From: Lasioglossum baleicum
Taxonomy: Eukaryota; Arthropoda; Insecta; Hymenoptera; Halictidae
Direction of reading: 5' to 3'
Assembly (NCBI RefSeq): GCF_051020765.1
Contig: NC_134939.1
Span: 2,320,901 to 2,384,900, forward strand
DNA: 64,000 bases
Shown: positions 51,301 through 54,296 of the stretch, in pieces
Layout of the letters: each line of letters begins with the position of its first letter
Position numbering within the stretch: the first letter of the stretch is position 1
The notes under the pieces: model-generated
Databases searched by the model: none
What the model saw: the letters and a program-made list of their open reading frames with translations, nothing else
What the model was told of the DNA's origin: nothing
Made by a program: the position numbers and the translations under genes

Positions 51301-54296
51301 ACGTATTTTTTAAATTTTCAATGTAGGCCCACATAAAAAAGATGAAAATTCAACTTTTAGTATTTTTTCGACAATTCCGATCAATTGCAATTTTTGAAAA
51401 ATTTCTTTTCACATTCTTAAGTAAACTAATTGCTCTAGCTTCCCAAAAAAGTTCAAATCGTATAGTACAATATTAAAAAAGTTATCGTCTTCTTCAGAGC
51501 GGTCTTAAACTTTTGTTCGCCACTGTACGTCCTCCATTAATCCCTGCAACTTTTATTCCAAACATTTTTACCGAATATGCTTATCTAGGAAATTAACACC
51601 CCTGGACGGGTGGTCTTGGACACCCTGTATATTCCTCATATTCAATCATTCAACAGTTTTCGAAATTATTATAACATATTTACTTTACAGACGTGATTCA
51701 AAGAAATCTTGAAAAGGATCCAAACTAGGATCGAAACGTTGATTTTGTTTGATAATTAGCAAAATTGCCTCATAATTAGTAATAAATAGATTGCGGATCT
51801 TTCTGCAAAATAAAAAATGTTTGCATTGATTGCAGGACACAGGAGCCAAGTAAAAATTGTATTCTTCTTTTAATTATCTTATTAAGCTGAAATTAACACA
51901 TTGATGTCCTTAAATATTTTTTACATGTCCCTTGTTTTAAATTGTACGTACCCATTTTTGTCATAAATGCATAAAATCCGCAGTCTAGTAATAAACGATC
52001 GAACCGTTGCGCCGAAAGCATTTAACATTTATTAATAGCAAATACGATCGACAGAAGAAACATATTTATCGATTCTGTCTTTGGAAAAATTCTTATGGAT
52101 TCTTGCGACGTTACAGGGCTCCGATAGACGAAGGAAACGAGCGCACGGTCGTCATCGACGATGGCTTGACGACGTCCGACGGGCTGGCCGTCGACTGGAT
52201 TTACAGTCACATTTATTGGACCGATTCCGAGAAGAATACCATAGAACTGGCCAACTTCGAGGGTAACATGAGGAAGACGCTTATACAGGATCGCATACAG
52301 GAGCCGAGGGCGATTGCTCTAAACCCCTTGGAAGGGTGGATGTTCTGGACCGACTGGAGCGACGAGGCTCGCATCGAGAAAGCTGGCATGGACGGCTCCC
52401 ATCGAACGGTAACTTCATCGATCTCTCTTTTCACCCGAATGTTCGATCGAAAAATATTCGAAACGTTACCCACGCTGCGTGTATACTGTTGCAGGTGATA
52501 GTGGACAACGACGTGACCTGGCCGAACGGTCTGACCCTGGACCTGGTCGGCAAGAAGGTGTACTGGGTGGATGCGAAATTGTACATAATTGGATCGTGTA
52601 ATTACGATGGTTCCGGTAAACGGACGGTCCTGTTTTCCCCTGATTCGTTGAGGCACCCGTTCAGCATCACCACGTTCGAAGACTACGTCTATTGGACCGA
52701 CTGGGACAAGGAAACGATATTCAAAGCGAACAAGTTCACCGGCAAGGAAGTGGAAGCGGTGACGTCCCACCGAACCCTGCAGCACCCGATGGTGGTCCAT
52801 GTGTACCATCCGTACAGGCAACCGGACGGGGTAAACCAGTGTCAAGCTGTGAATGGGCACTGCAGTCATTTGTGTCTGCCTGCCCCGAAGATCAACGCGA
52901 AATCGCCTCTTCTCAGCTGCGCCTGTCCAGACGGCCTAAAATTGCTGCCCGATGGTTTGATGTGCGTGGAGAAAGGTGAGTCGATCGCGGAACAGTAGCG
53001 TATCGTTTCTTCTAACCGAGCTGCGTGCATTCGTTTATAATATAATACATAGTATTATACATAGCACCGAATGAATAACGTAGAATGGTACGTCTTGCAT
53101 GTCGTTAGAATACCTTAACGCTTATGGTATATACTTCGCGAGACTCTTTTCGAAAACGGCATGCATAAGATTACTCTACGAATCCATAGCAAACAGAAAT
53201 TTATCGTTTACTCGATTATTATTTATTACTTTGTTACTTATGTTTTTTTGCATCGGTGTTGCATGAATATGGGATATTCCAGTAACCACAACCGTAGAGC
53301 CCACCACGCAGGAAAGTAGTAAGCCGTTCAAGAGGCTCGAACCGTTCAACGTTACCACCACCACCACCGTTCGTAAGTATAACTGCACGCCTACCGGTGT
53401 AGCTAAATATACGCGCGTTGTTTACGATCGTAGATGCTCGGCTTTAGCTTATTCTGTTCAGCATATAATTACCACGGTCGCGTTAGCGATGATAATAACT
53501 GACCTCTGCGGATCATTTAAGCAGACTCCCATTTTCATAGATCATTTTACTTTACTGTTTGATACAAACGTTGACCTGTCGTTTCGCGATTTGCAAACGC
53601 CACGAGTGCATGAAGATCTGCATAATTAGAACGTGGGATCTGTATTATATGCGTAGTTGATGCTTAACGACACTTTCAACTTTTTCATTGATTCCTGAAA
53701 GTAACCGATGAGAAGCTTTTCAATGGTACTATGCAATGCAAAATAAACATTTCTTCTTCGGATAATTTTAATCAACTGAAAACAATACAATATACAATTT
53801 TTAATTTTAAATGTTTTCAGAGTTTTCTATCTCGTCTAGTGATTCTCGTGGTAAATGCAAAAAATCTGCAGTCTAGTATTAAAGATACTGTAATAAATTG
53901 ATGTTTGATTTTAGATCCGCCACAGACAACCGATGTAGATGGCAAGGGTAGCCTTGCAACTGAATCGACGGATGCTGGTTTGGTTGCTGGTATAGCGATA
54001 GGGGTTGCGTCGTTTGTGCTGTTGCTCCTCGCGTTGGTCGCAGTATTATGTTACAGGCATTATCTTCACCGTAACGTGACGAGTATGAATTTTGACAATC
54101 CTGTGTACAGGAAAACCACCGAAGATCAATTCAGTCTTGAGAAGAATAGGTTTCCACTCCCCACTGCTACTGTTGGAGAAGAGGTAATTAATTAGCGCGT
54201 CGTACACCGTTTCGTACAAGATGTCCTACTAATATTTTTCTTTCCACACAGGCTCAGGAGCCTTTAACGAGTCCTGGAACTAACGATTACGTTTAA
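81..54296 (+). CDS. LpR: Lipophorin receptor (LDLR/VLDLR family), 11 coding exons
   Basis: Cell-surface receptor that binds lipophorin, the insect lipoprotein, for lipid uptake. Joined exons: 81-333, 31464-31586, 45822-46057, 48639-48843, 48989-49300, 49380-49680, 52117-52408, 52495-52975, 53283-53372, 53915-54183, 54252-54296 (2607 nt, about 868 aa). Visible order: hydrophobic signal peptide (1-31); seven LDLa repeats (about 48-334), most with the CDxxxDCxDGSDE calcium site; two EGF modules (336-417); a propeller with YWTD-type motifs (IYWTDSE, MFWTDWS, VYWVDAK, VYWTDWD; 420-690); a third EGF; a Thr-rich linker; a membrane helix (about 786-810); and cytoplasmic FDNPVY (824-829) for clathrin endocytosis. 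One ligand-binding cluster and one propeller fit LpR; the vitellogenin receptor has two of each. The start has a good context (cgccATGa). Only the exon 3/exon 4 junction is uncertain. Confidence 0.93.
641..1400. mobile_element. Decayed hAT element with subterminal repeats
   Basis: Motifs like ACTGTTATCGATGA recur at about 675-770, and their inverted versions (TGATAACTGTTATAAGCGAT and similar) at about 1265-1370. They bracket a hAT transposase fragment at 1009-1176. Subterminal repeats in opposite orientation are typical of hAT elements. Exact ends and target duplication were not found. Confidence 0.6.
1009..1176 (+). pseudogene. hAT transposase C-terminal (dimerisation) fragment
   Basis: The frame reads LPYLSKLA, then VPATQVSVKRAFSALK, then DLRCNLSGK, a premature TAG at 1138-1140, and EKLMFV before a final stop. 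This is the hAT dimerisation domain pattern (P-A-x-x-x-S/V-x-R-x-F-S ... L-R-x-x-L). Only about 55 codons remain, so it is a dead fragment. Confidence 0.72.
1660..2010. repeat. AT-rich MITE-like repeat with TATTTAAATA ends
   Basis: Imperfect inverted motifs (GTATTTAAATAC, AAAGTATCTTTTATTCG, TTCGAATAC) end at the junction AGTATTTAAATACTGCCCAA. The reverse form of that end recurs at about 30015, where TTGGGCAGTATTTAAATAC starts a related repeat. No coding content was seen. Confidence 0.5.
2011..3643. other. LpR intron 1, unique-looking stretch
   Basis: No exon, RNA gene or clear transposon was found. Open frames on both strands overlap one another and have no recognisable domains. Confidence 0.5.
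4206..4761 (-). pseudogene. Transposon-encoded protein remnant, family unknown
   Basis: The open frame at 4761-4387 contains the segments SSVHKVLVHGAEIVKAMIIP and QLSEESMEAGN. After a frame change coding continues to a stop at 4206-4208 with RLLTTSGPVISHQQIPRK and an acidic tail ending EEDDYGIWFGD. I recall similar unnamed proteins repeated in other animal genomes, but I cannot assign a transposase family. The start of the frame (4727-4912) resembles 15280-15465 and 46980-47170, which are inside two non-autonomous elements. This links the protein to that family. Confidence 0.55.
5095..5205. repeat. 111-bp foldback MITE
   Basis: It has perfect 20-bp inverted ends (GGGTGCGTTCCGTTTCACGC and its complement at 5186-5205). 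A second internal inverted pair, GCGCATACACTGTATA / TATACAGTGTATGCGC, means that almost the whole unit can fold. TAT flanks both sides. Confidence 0.75.
6140..6365. repeat. Partial copy of the long-TIR element arm
   Basis: This repeats the sequence at 5785-5935 (AACATGTTTGAACAATCATA, then CGGGAAAGTCTACAGAATCT) and ends in GTTGGACAGTG, the family terminus. It appears to be a solo arm next to the complete element. Confidence 0.6.
6382..8654. other. LpR intron 1, no identifiable feature
   Basis: Mixed AT-rich and moderately GC-rich DNA. Open frames up to 130 codons have no recognisable domains, and no repeat matching other parts of the window was seen. Confidence 0.45.
8706..9476 (-). pseudogene. 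Mariner transposase remnant, copy 1
   Basis: The fragment from 9476 downward contains IKRIVTGDETWVYVFHMQ, with the first catalytic Asp. A one-base frame change leads into a frame at 9203-8706 with WILHHYNAPSHKVI and QPPYSPDMAPADFFLF. In mariners the second catalytic Asp precedes NAP (HDNAP); here the residue is Tyr. The helix-turn-helix half is absent. It is not functional. Confidence 0.85.
9556..10143. mobile_element. 588-bp TTAA-flanked foldback element (piggyBac-like MITE)
   Basis: Two nearly perfect 269-nt arms (9556-9824 and 9875-10143) surround a 50-nt loop. The termini are GGGGGCCGTCTCC and its complement. TTAA flanks both sides (9552-9555, 10144-10147). Mariner copy 2 has a single TTAA at the equivalent site (GCCCGCTTAAAGGAATTG), so the empty site is visible and the duplication is confirmed. 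TTAA duplication is characteristic of piggyBac elements. There is no coding capacity. Confidence 0.85.
10196..11414. other. LpR intron 1, no identifiable feature
   Basis: Overlapping open frames at 10270-10833 occur on both strands of a GC-richer patch. They have no domain I recognise and no splice context. No repeat was matched. Confidence 0.45.
11415..12391. mobile_element. Non-autonomous Transib-like element
   Basis: The ends are CACAGTGGGCCGGATT and, inverted, TTTACCCGAATCCGGCCCACTGT. They are flanked by CGACG (11410-11414) and TGACG (12392-12396), a 5-bp duplication with one change. CACAGTG termini and CG-rich 5-bp duplications are Transib hallmarks. The interior is AT-rich with no transposase. 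Confidence 0.6.
11548..11652. repeat. Microsatellites (ATT)n and (TA)n
   Basis: A run of about eight TTA/ATT units is followed by TA-rich sequence with several uninterrupted TA units, inside the Transib-like element. Confidence 0.9.
12508..13451 (+). mobile_element. Internally deleted mariner, copy 2
   Basis: The inverted ends are CATTCTGTCAAGAAAGTACC and GGTACTTTTTTGACAGAATG. TA follows the right end. It is opposite in orientation to copy 1 and uninterrupted. It shows the empty TTAA site at about 12547 that is occupied in copy 1. Confidence 0.87.
12633..13400 (+). pseudogene. Mariner transposase remnant, copy 2
   Basis: Carries IKRIVTGDETWVYVFHMQ, a stop at 12852-12854, a second stop near 13022, and then FHHYNAPSHKVIIVNEF and QPPYSPDMAPADFFLFPKLK. 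The second catalytic Asp is Tyr, as in copy 1, and the N-terminal half is missing in the same way. The two copies therefore share a defective ancestor. Confidence 0.85.
13452..14868. other. LpR intron 1, no identifiable feature
   Basis: No exon-like frame, RNA gene or repeat matching elsewhere was seen. Composition is moderately GC-rich around 14050-14350. Confidence 0.45.
14869..17060. mobile_element. GGTGGAGTGGGG-ended repeat, copy A (carries a nested element)
   Basis: Ends in AAGGTGGAGTGGG at the left and CCCCACTCCAC at the right, an inverted pair. The interior has repeated GGGGCAAGTGCGTA motifs and a diverged tandem duplication (16508-16680 and 16728-16905). An inverted copy lies at 23993-24953. 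A separate element is inserted at 15026-16219. No coding sequence was recognised. Confidence 0.7.
15026..16219. mobile_element. Non-autonomous TA-flanked element (Tc1/mariner-like), copy A
   Basis: It lies between TA dinucleotides. Left end CAGTCCTGAAAAGAATTAAG and right end CTTAATTCTTTTGAGCAGTG form inverted repeats of about 160 bp with indels. The equivalent site in the inverted host copy (about 24857, TTATTAATGTAGTATAAG read on the - strand) is empty with a single TA, which confirms insertion. The interior has no intact transposase but shares 15280-15465 with 4727-4912. Confidence 0.82.
17069..17856 (-). mobile_element. Internally deleted mariner with TTAGGTG ends, copy A
   Basis: Flanked by TA on both sides. 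The ends are TTAGGTGTAGAAATTAATTC and its near complement. On the - strand it codes for a mariner N-terminal helix-turn-helix region fused across an 11-base G run (C run on the - strand) to a C-terminal tail (DLAPLDFYLF-like). The catalytic centre is deleted. Copy B is at 23195-23983. Confidence 0.82.
17857..18432. repeat. Flank segment of the compound repeat, copy A, interrupted by a SINE
   Basis: Matches 22903-23194 in reverse: GTCTGTCTGTCTGTGACG, then CGAAAAAGTCCATTCGTTC, then the shared end CGGGTACAGCTAGTTATTTT. The CTAGT-like end after a GC-rich stretch recalls Helitron 3' ends, but this is only a guess. Copy A contains the 18011-18282 insertion that copy B lacks. Confidence 0.65.
18011..18282 (+). 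mobile_element. 5S rRNA-derived SINE with 15-bp target duplication
   Basis: The head (18011-18155) follows insect 5S rRNA: CACCGGTTCTCGTTAGATCA, CCGAAGTTAAACAACGT, GGATGGGTGACCGTCTGG and CGTGTTGTTGGC, with an extra stretch of about 40 nt before the last block. Those blocks include the 5S internal promoter regions. A 3' body of about 125 nt follows, without a poly-A tail. Perfect direct repeats CATAAGTTGTGACGT flank it (17996-18010 and 18283-18297). The inverted host copy at about 23035 is the empty site. These are the marks of target-primed insertion. Confidence 0.82.
18440..18815. repeat. Diverged direct duplication, about 200-bp period
   Basis: TTTACCATAGTTC with GGAATTAATT...GCTGTTCAA, then CATTTAA, then GGTCACAG/GGTCAACA occur once at 18485-18590 and again at 18700-18800. 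The 18650 junction carries GGGACACCCTGTATA, similar to ends seen at 29970 and 48470. Confidence 0.45.
18816..20704. other. LpR intron 1, no identifiable feature
   Basis: Overlapping short frames on both strands have no recognised domain. A GC-richer patch lies at 18940-19380. Nothing else was matched. Confidence 0.4.
20705..21121 (+). repeat. Hairpin array block 1: seven 33-nt two-stem units plus tail
   Basis: Units lie at 20705-20737, 20776-20808, 20815-20847, 20867-20899, 20919-20951, 20969-21001 and 21018-21050. Each reads: 4-nt outer stem, CTC, 6-nt inner stem, TTCGC-type loop, inner stem complement, TTCGT, outer stem complement. Both stems vary between units with pairing kept (outer GCGG/CCGC, GAGG/CCTC, ACAG/CTGT; inner CCCAAT/ATTGGG, CCTGAC/GTCAGG, CCCGGT/ATCGGG). 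The block ends with a GC-rich tail (CGCCGGCCACTCGTGCTGCT) that recurs after block 2. I do not recognise the family. Confidence 0.8.
21161..21398. mobile_element. TTAA-flanked MITE, copy 1
   Basis: TTAA lies on both sides (21157-21160 and 21399-21402). The ends are CACATTACCGACCGG and CCGGTAGGTAAAGTG. An inverted copy occurs at 31882-32087. TTAA duplication suggests piggyBac mobilisation. Confidence 0.72.
21722..21991 (+). repeat. Hairpin array block 2: four 33-nt units plus tail
   Basis: Units lie at 21722-21754, 21772-21804, 21822-21854 and 21871-21903, with the block 1 architecture (outer GTGAC/GTCAC, CAG/CTG, GAGG/CCTC, GCGA/CCGC with one mismatch; inner CCCAAT/ATTGGG, CCTGAT/ATCAGG, CTTGAC/GTCAGG). 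The same tail follows (CGCCGGCCACTCGTGCTGCT ... GGCTCGTAAC), with one short extra insertion. Confidence 0.8.
21992..22902. other. LpR intron 1, no identifiable feature
   Basis: Contains a short CGTCGTCGTC/CCTCGTCCTCGT trinucleotide-like run at about 22550-22585. No exon, RNA gene or transposon was recognised. Confidence 0.4.
22903..23194. repeat. Flank segment of the compound repeat, copy B (inverted)
   Basis: Reverse complement of the outer parts of 17857-18432, starting GATCGATAAAATTCGGGATT and ending ACAGACAGACAGACACGATT. It lacks the 5S-derived SINE and so preserves the empty target. Confidence 0.7.
23195..23983 (+). mobile_element. Internally deleted mariner with TTAGGTG ends, copy B
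   Basis: TA on both sides, with ends TTAGGTGCAGAAATTAATTC and its complement. From ATG 23358 it codes for MAASDKTHIQHCILFAFQLK, continuing through the helix-turn-helix region. It then crosses a ten-C run at 23660-23669 into a C-terminal frame ending near ERWTKVIENNGGYFEK. The segment with the catalytic Asp residues is missing. Copy A (17069-17856) has the same deletion. Confidence 0.83.
23993..24953. mobile_element. GGTGGAGTGGGG-ended repeat, copy B (inverted)
   Basis: Ends ATAAGGTGGAGTGGGGTAAA and ACCCCACTCCACCTTAT. The inside matches copy A in reverse (CACTTGCCCCGAAAATGGGG, CTCTGAGAGTTAAAAATGCT). It has no nested TA element. It lies next to mariner copy B, just as copy A lies next to mariner copy A. 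Confidence 0.72.
24954..26244. other. LpR intron 1, no identifiable feature
   Basis: Includes an AT-rich low-complexity patch at 25755-25870 (ATACGAATAATGAATAAG-like). No gene or matched repeat. Confidence 0.4.
26245..26521. mobile_element. TTAA-flanked MITE, second family
   Basis: TTAA lies at 26241-26244 and 26522-26525. The ends are CCCTCATCCGT and ACGGATGAGGG. A subterminal pair is also inverted (TCAATTTGACACAG / TGTCAATTTGACAC with GAGGGAC). It is 277 bp with no coding sequence. Confidence 0.72.
26615..27443. repeat. 829-bp foldback element
   Basis: Left arm (26615-26942) and right arm (27126-27443) are imperfect reverse complements around a spacer of about 180 bp. The terminal match is TCATTCCATGCCAAATCGAT. 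The 168-codon open frame at 26622-27128 reads through the left arm and is not considered a gene. Confidence 0.75.
27444..29047. other. LpR intron 1, GC-rich then plain intronic DNA
   Basis: 27540-28150 is GC-rich, with a short GGCGAGGCGAGGCGAGGC repeat at 27829-27848 and overlapping frames on both strands without domains. The rest has no identifiable feature. Confidence 0.4.
29334..29977. repeat. 644-bp foldback with ACAGGGTG ends
   Basis: Ends ACAGGGTGAGGCGCCAGAAA and its complement. The arms (29334-29617, 29668-29977) are nearly identical inverted copies apart from a 40-nt extra stretch in the right arm. Similar ACAGGGTG/CACCCTGT ends bound the element at 48063-48475. Confidence 0.78.
30012..30245. 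repeat. AT-rich MITE-like repeat related to 1660-2010
   Basis: Starts GTTGGGCAGTATTTAAATAC, the reverse of the end at 1985-2005. It has internal inverted motifs around GATACTTTTGTATCCGAAG. No coding content. Confidence 0.5.
30453..30664. mobile_element. 212-bp hAT MITE with perfect 8-bp duplication
   Basis: Ends CAGGCATGGGCAGA and TTCTGCCCATGCCTG, with an extended inner palindrome (ATACCCCCACTTCTCCCGGC and complement). GCCTAGAC is duplicated exactly on both sides (30445-30452, 30665-30672). An 8-bp duplication with CAGGC-type ends defines the hAT superfamily. Confidence 0.88.
31464..31586 (+). CDS. LpR: LpR exon 2: LDLa 2
   Basis: Phase 1 at both ends. The acceptor is TCTTATAG and the donor GTAAGC. 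Codes for one LDLa repeat (NCTAEEFTCHSGNGECV, then CDGSLDCSDGSDEAEC). The surrounding open frame extends upstream but those residues are intronic. Confidence 0.9.
31630..31735 (+). repeat. Pentanucleotide repeat (TTGTC)n next to exon 2
   Basis: Runs of TTGTC/TTGCC units (CTTGTCTTGTCTTGTCTTG) start about 45 bp after the exon 2 donor. It is a C/T-rich low-complexity tract. Confidence 0.88.
31882..32087. mobile_element. TTAA-flanked MITE, copy 2 (inverted)
   Basis: TTAA at 31878-31881 and 32088-32091. Ends CACTTCACCTACCGG and CCGGTCGGTAATGTA. The inside matches 21161-21398 in reverse (GGAAGCCTATTAATAGGATT, AAAGAAAGCATAGAAA). Confidence 0.72.
32092..33219. other. LpR intron 2, no identifiable feature
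   Basis: AT-rich intronic DNA. No frame, RNA gene or repeat was recognised. Confidence 0.4.
33220..34919 (+). mobile_element. Tc1-type transposon, full length but decayed
   Basis: TA flanks (33218-33219, 34920-34921) surround inverted ends CAGTGAGTGTGGAAAGTATT and ATACTTTCTACACCCACTG. The terminal inverted region extends into ACTTGCGAATGTAA...AACAAAAAATCGACTGAAAT on the left and its complement on the right, giving arms of about 200 bp. At 1700 bp it is the usual Tc1 size. Confidence 0.9.
33608..34632 (+). pseudogene. Tc1 transposase pseudogene (DD34E)
   Basis: Starts at ATG 33608 (MGRKRTETTIEKRK) with the N-terminal helix-turn-helix, followed by GSGRPRK. The catalytic segments are VIFTDESKFNIFG, FMHDNDPKHTA and PPQSPDINVIEHLWDYLE, so all three acidic residues are present. 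It is broken by a frame change after the TGA near 33754, a double frame change between about 34145 and 34225, and an in-frame TGA at 34508-34510. The tail continues to 34632. It cannot give a full-length protein. Confidence 0.88.
34922..36039. other. LpR intron 2, no identifiable feature
   Basis: A 143-codon frame at 35073-35504 lacks domains and splice context. Nothing else was recognised. Confidence 0.4.
36040..36902 (+). repeat. Purine-rich degenerate tandem repeat
   Basis: The + strand is almost all A and G. The loose unit is AAATTAGAACGTTGAAAGA-GA, about 30-40 nt, repeated some 20 times with drift. It resumes at 38150-38260 after the mariner at 36905-38146, which is inserted inside it. 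Confidence 0.6.
36905..38146 (-). mobile_element. Mellifera-subfamily mariner
   Basis: TA flanks (36903-36904, 38147-38148). Ends TTAGGTTGGCAAGAAAGTAA and its near complement ACTTTGTTGCCAATCCAA. The length of 1242 bp is close to full size. The transposase is on the - strand. Confidence 0.92.
37126..37968 (-). pseudogene. Mariner transposase, truncated after the second catalytic Asp
   Basis: Open for 280 codons from ATG 37968: EHYRHILLFYFRKGKKAAEA, WFKKFRSENFSLEDDQRSGR, ITGDEKWVVY (first Asp) and VFHYDNVRPHT (second Asp). At HPPY the frame jumps: the segment holding the third Asp (SPDLAP in relatives) is deleted. About 40 nt are lost, and the downstream coding sequence (LNGKTF-like, to about 37010) is out of frame. 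The first two-thirds are remarkably intact, so the loss is recent. Confidence 0.9.
38262..39544. other. LpR intron 2, no identifiable feature
   Basis: GC-richer around 38450-38850. Frames occur on both strands without domains. No repeat was matched. Confidence 0.4.
39545..40868. repeat. 1.3-kb palindrome (long-TIR element derivative)
   Basis: The left arm (39545-40208) and right arm (40250-40868) are reverse complements with small indels around a loop of about 40 nt. The mirrored frames at 40119-40325 (+) and 40134-40340 (-) code for near-identical peptides because of this symmetry. The inner part (39837-40680) is the same family as 3644-6068; the outer flanks (39545-39836, 40655-40868) are also inverted. 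Confidence 0.82.
40869..42020. other. LpR intron 2, no identifiable feature
   Basis: No exon, RNA gene or matched repeat was seen. Confidence 0.4.
42021..44413. repeat. 2.4-kb inverted repeat with nested palindrome
   Basis: Arms 42021-42691 and 43738-44413 are reverse complements with few differences; for example GCACGTTTTGCAAAACGGAG near 42134 matches its complement at 44282-44301. The 1046-bp spacer holds a second palindrome (42711-42962) and a segment at 43194-43690 with an ACAGGGTG end. Confidence 0.82.
42711..42962. repeat. 252-bp palindrome centred on TGATGTGTCGACACATCA
   Basis: The outer arms are CATAGACATATAGAGATAGA and its complement. The inner arms carry GAGAGAGAGAGCATTAGCCG and GGTCCATAGCGCTCTCTTTC and their complements. 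The centre is a perfect 18-bp palindrome with no loop. Confidence 0.85.
44414..45821. other. LpR intron 2, 3' part
   Basis: No repeat or gene was recognised. It leads to the exon 3 acceptor TTCTCTATTAG. Confidence 0.4.
45822..46057 (+). CDS. LpR: LpR exon 3: LDLa 3 and 4
   Basis: Begins in phase 1 after TCTCTATTAG. Codes for two LDLa repeats (DTCRSDEFTC...DDDCEDGSDEADC and TCNPKTEFACSDHRC...DADCPNRADEIGC). To stay in frame with exon 4 it must end in phase 0 at 46057 before GTTCGT, a weak donor. The better-looking GTAAAC donor at 46062 would leave phase 1 and break the frame unless a small exon lies between. Confidence 0.82.
46231..47733. mobile_element. Non-autonomous TA-flanked element (Tc1/mariner-like), copy B
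   Basis: TA on both sides, with ends CACTCCTCAAAAGAATTAAG and CTTAATTCTTTTGAGGAGTG. It is an inverted relative of 15026-16219, about 300 bp longer because of extra sequence at 47190-47400 that includes a partly duplicated, inverted segment (GATTTCAAATCTGG / CCAGATTTCAAATC). No transposase frame. Confidence 0.82.
47956..48050 (+). repeat. 44-bp perfect tandem duplication
   Basis: The unit TTCTATCTTTTTGTCCCTGA... continuing to ACACACATACTT is present twice head to tail, immediately before the foldback at 48063. Confidence 0.85.
48063..48475. repeat. 413-bp element with ACAGGGTGAG ends
   Basis: Terminal inverted repeats ACAGGGTGAGTCACCTAACG / CGTTAGGTGACTCACCCTGT extend with drift to about 55 bp (CAAATATCTTTGTTGTTTT and its complement). 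The inside is AT-rich and non-coding. Confidence 0.8.
48639..48843 (+). CDS. LpR: LpR exon 4: LDLa 5 and first half of LDLa 6
   Basis: The acceptor is GTGTCTTTCAG; it begins in phase 0 and ends in phase 1 at TCA-G before GTACCT. Codes for SPCDANFIDCGDDFTCIHP, CDGGKDCPNGADESPERC and the start of the next repeat (STCRPDQFQCEDHHTCISG), which is split by the intron. Confidence 0.88.
48989..49300 (+). CDS. LpR: LpR exon 5: rest of LDLa 6, LDLa 7, EGF 1
   Basis: Phase 1 at both ends (acceptor TATTGTAG, donor GTAAGA). Codes for YCNGNVECPDGSDEKNC, LDLa 7 (CDPLTQFECSEGSC...CIGWEDESHELC, where the usual DGSDE acidic cluster is altered) and a calcium-type EGF (NECQTNNGGCSQLC...CACNPGYRLIDNRTC). Confidence 0.92.
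49380..49680 (+). CDS. LpR: LpR exon 6: EGF 2 and start of propeller
   Basis: Acceptor TTCTCTAG, phase 1 start, phase 2 end before GTAAGC. Codes for DINECLEPGSCSQFC (EGF) and the first propeller blades (HASLLFTRRHDIRKVALD, IFWSDMSEKKIYK). Confidence 0.92.
49747..50754. mobile_element. Non-autonomous Transib-like element in LpR intron 6
   Basis: Perfect 17-bp ends CACAGTGGTCCCAAATC / GATTTGGGACCACTGTG are flanked by CAACG on both sides (49742-49746, 50755-50759). An internal duplication of about 70 bp (50494-50560, 50619-50690) begins with GCCATTTTGTTTTT. No transposase coding. Confidence 0.68.
50877..51525. mobile_element. 649-bp TA-flanked foldback element
   Basis: Flanked by TA (50875-50876, 51526-51527). 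Ends CAGTAGCGAACAAAAGTTTA and its near complement. The whole unit is an inverted repeat with arms of about 310 bp. It sits between another inverted pair (50766-50876 and 51676-51786). Confidence 0.83.
52117..52408 (+). CDS. LpR: LpR exon 7: propeller, middle blades
   Basis: Acceptor ACGTTACAG, phase 2 start; ends in phase 0 at HRT before GTAACT. Codes for GLAVDWIYSHIYWTDSEKN and WMFWTDWSDEARIEKAGMDG, classical LDLR class B repeats. Confidence 0.93.
52495..52975 (+). CDS. LpR: LpR exon 8: propeller end and EGF 3
   Basis: Acceptor TGTTGCAG, phase 0; ends in phase 1 before GTGAGT. Codes for WPNGLTLDLVGKKVYWVDAK, VYWTDWDKETIFKANKFTG and the closing EGF (QCQAVNGHCSHLC...CACPDGLKLLPDGLMC). Confidence 0.94.
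53283..53372 (+). CDS. LpR: LpR exon 9: Thr-rich linker
   Basis: Acceptor ATATTCCAG, phase 1 at both ends, donor GTAAGT. Codes for a Thr/Glu-rich stretch (VTTTVEPTTQESS, then NVTTTTTV), probably O-glycosylated. A symmetric phase-1 exon can be skipped without a frame change, as in vertebrate VLDLR splice forms. Confidence 0.88.
53915..54183 (+). CDS. LpR: LpR exon 10: membrane helix and FDNPVY signal
   Basis: Acceptor TGATTTTAG, phase 1 start, phase 0 end before GTAATT. Codes for the single helix (LVAGIAIGVASFVLLLLALV), then basic residues, MNFDNPVYRK and an acidic tail. Read-through into the short intron would add only VIN and a stop. Confidence 0.94.
54252..54296 (+). CDS. LpR: LpR exon 11: C-terminal tail
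   Basis: Acceptor TTCCACACAG, phase 0. Codes for AQEPLTSPGTNDYV and the stop at 54294-54296. Confidence 0.85.
   Translation, partial: AQEPLTSPGTNDYV

Noticed and set aside
81..54296. Vitellogenin receptor
   Set aside because: There is a single cluster of seven LDLa repeats and one propeller. Insect vitellogenin receptors have two such clusters and about twice the length.
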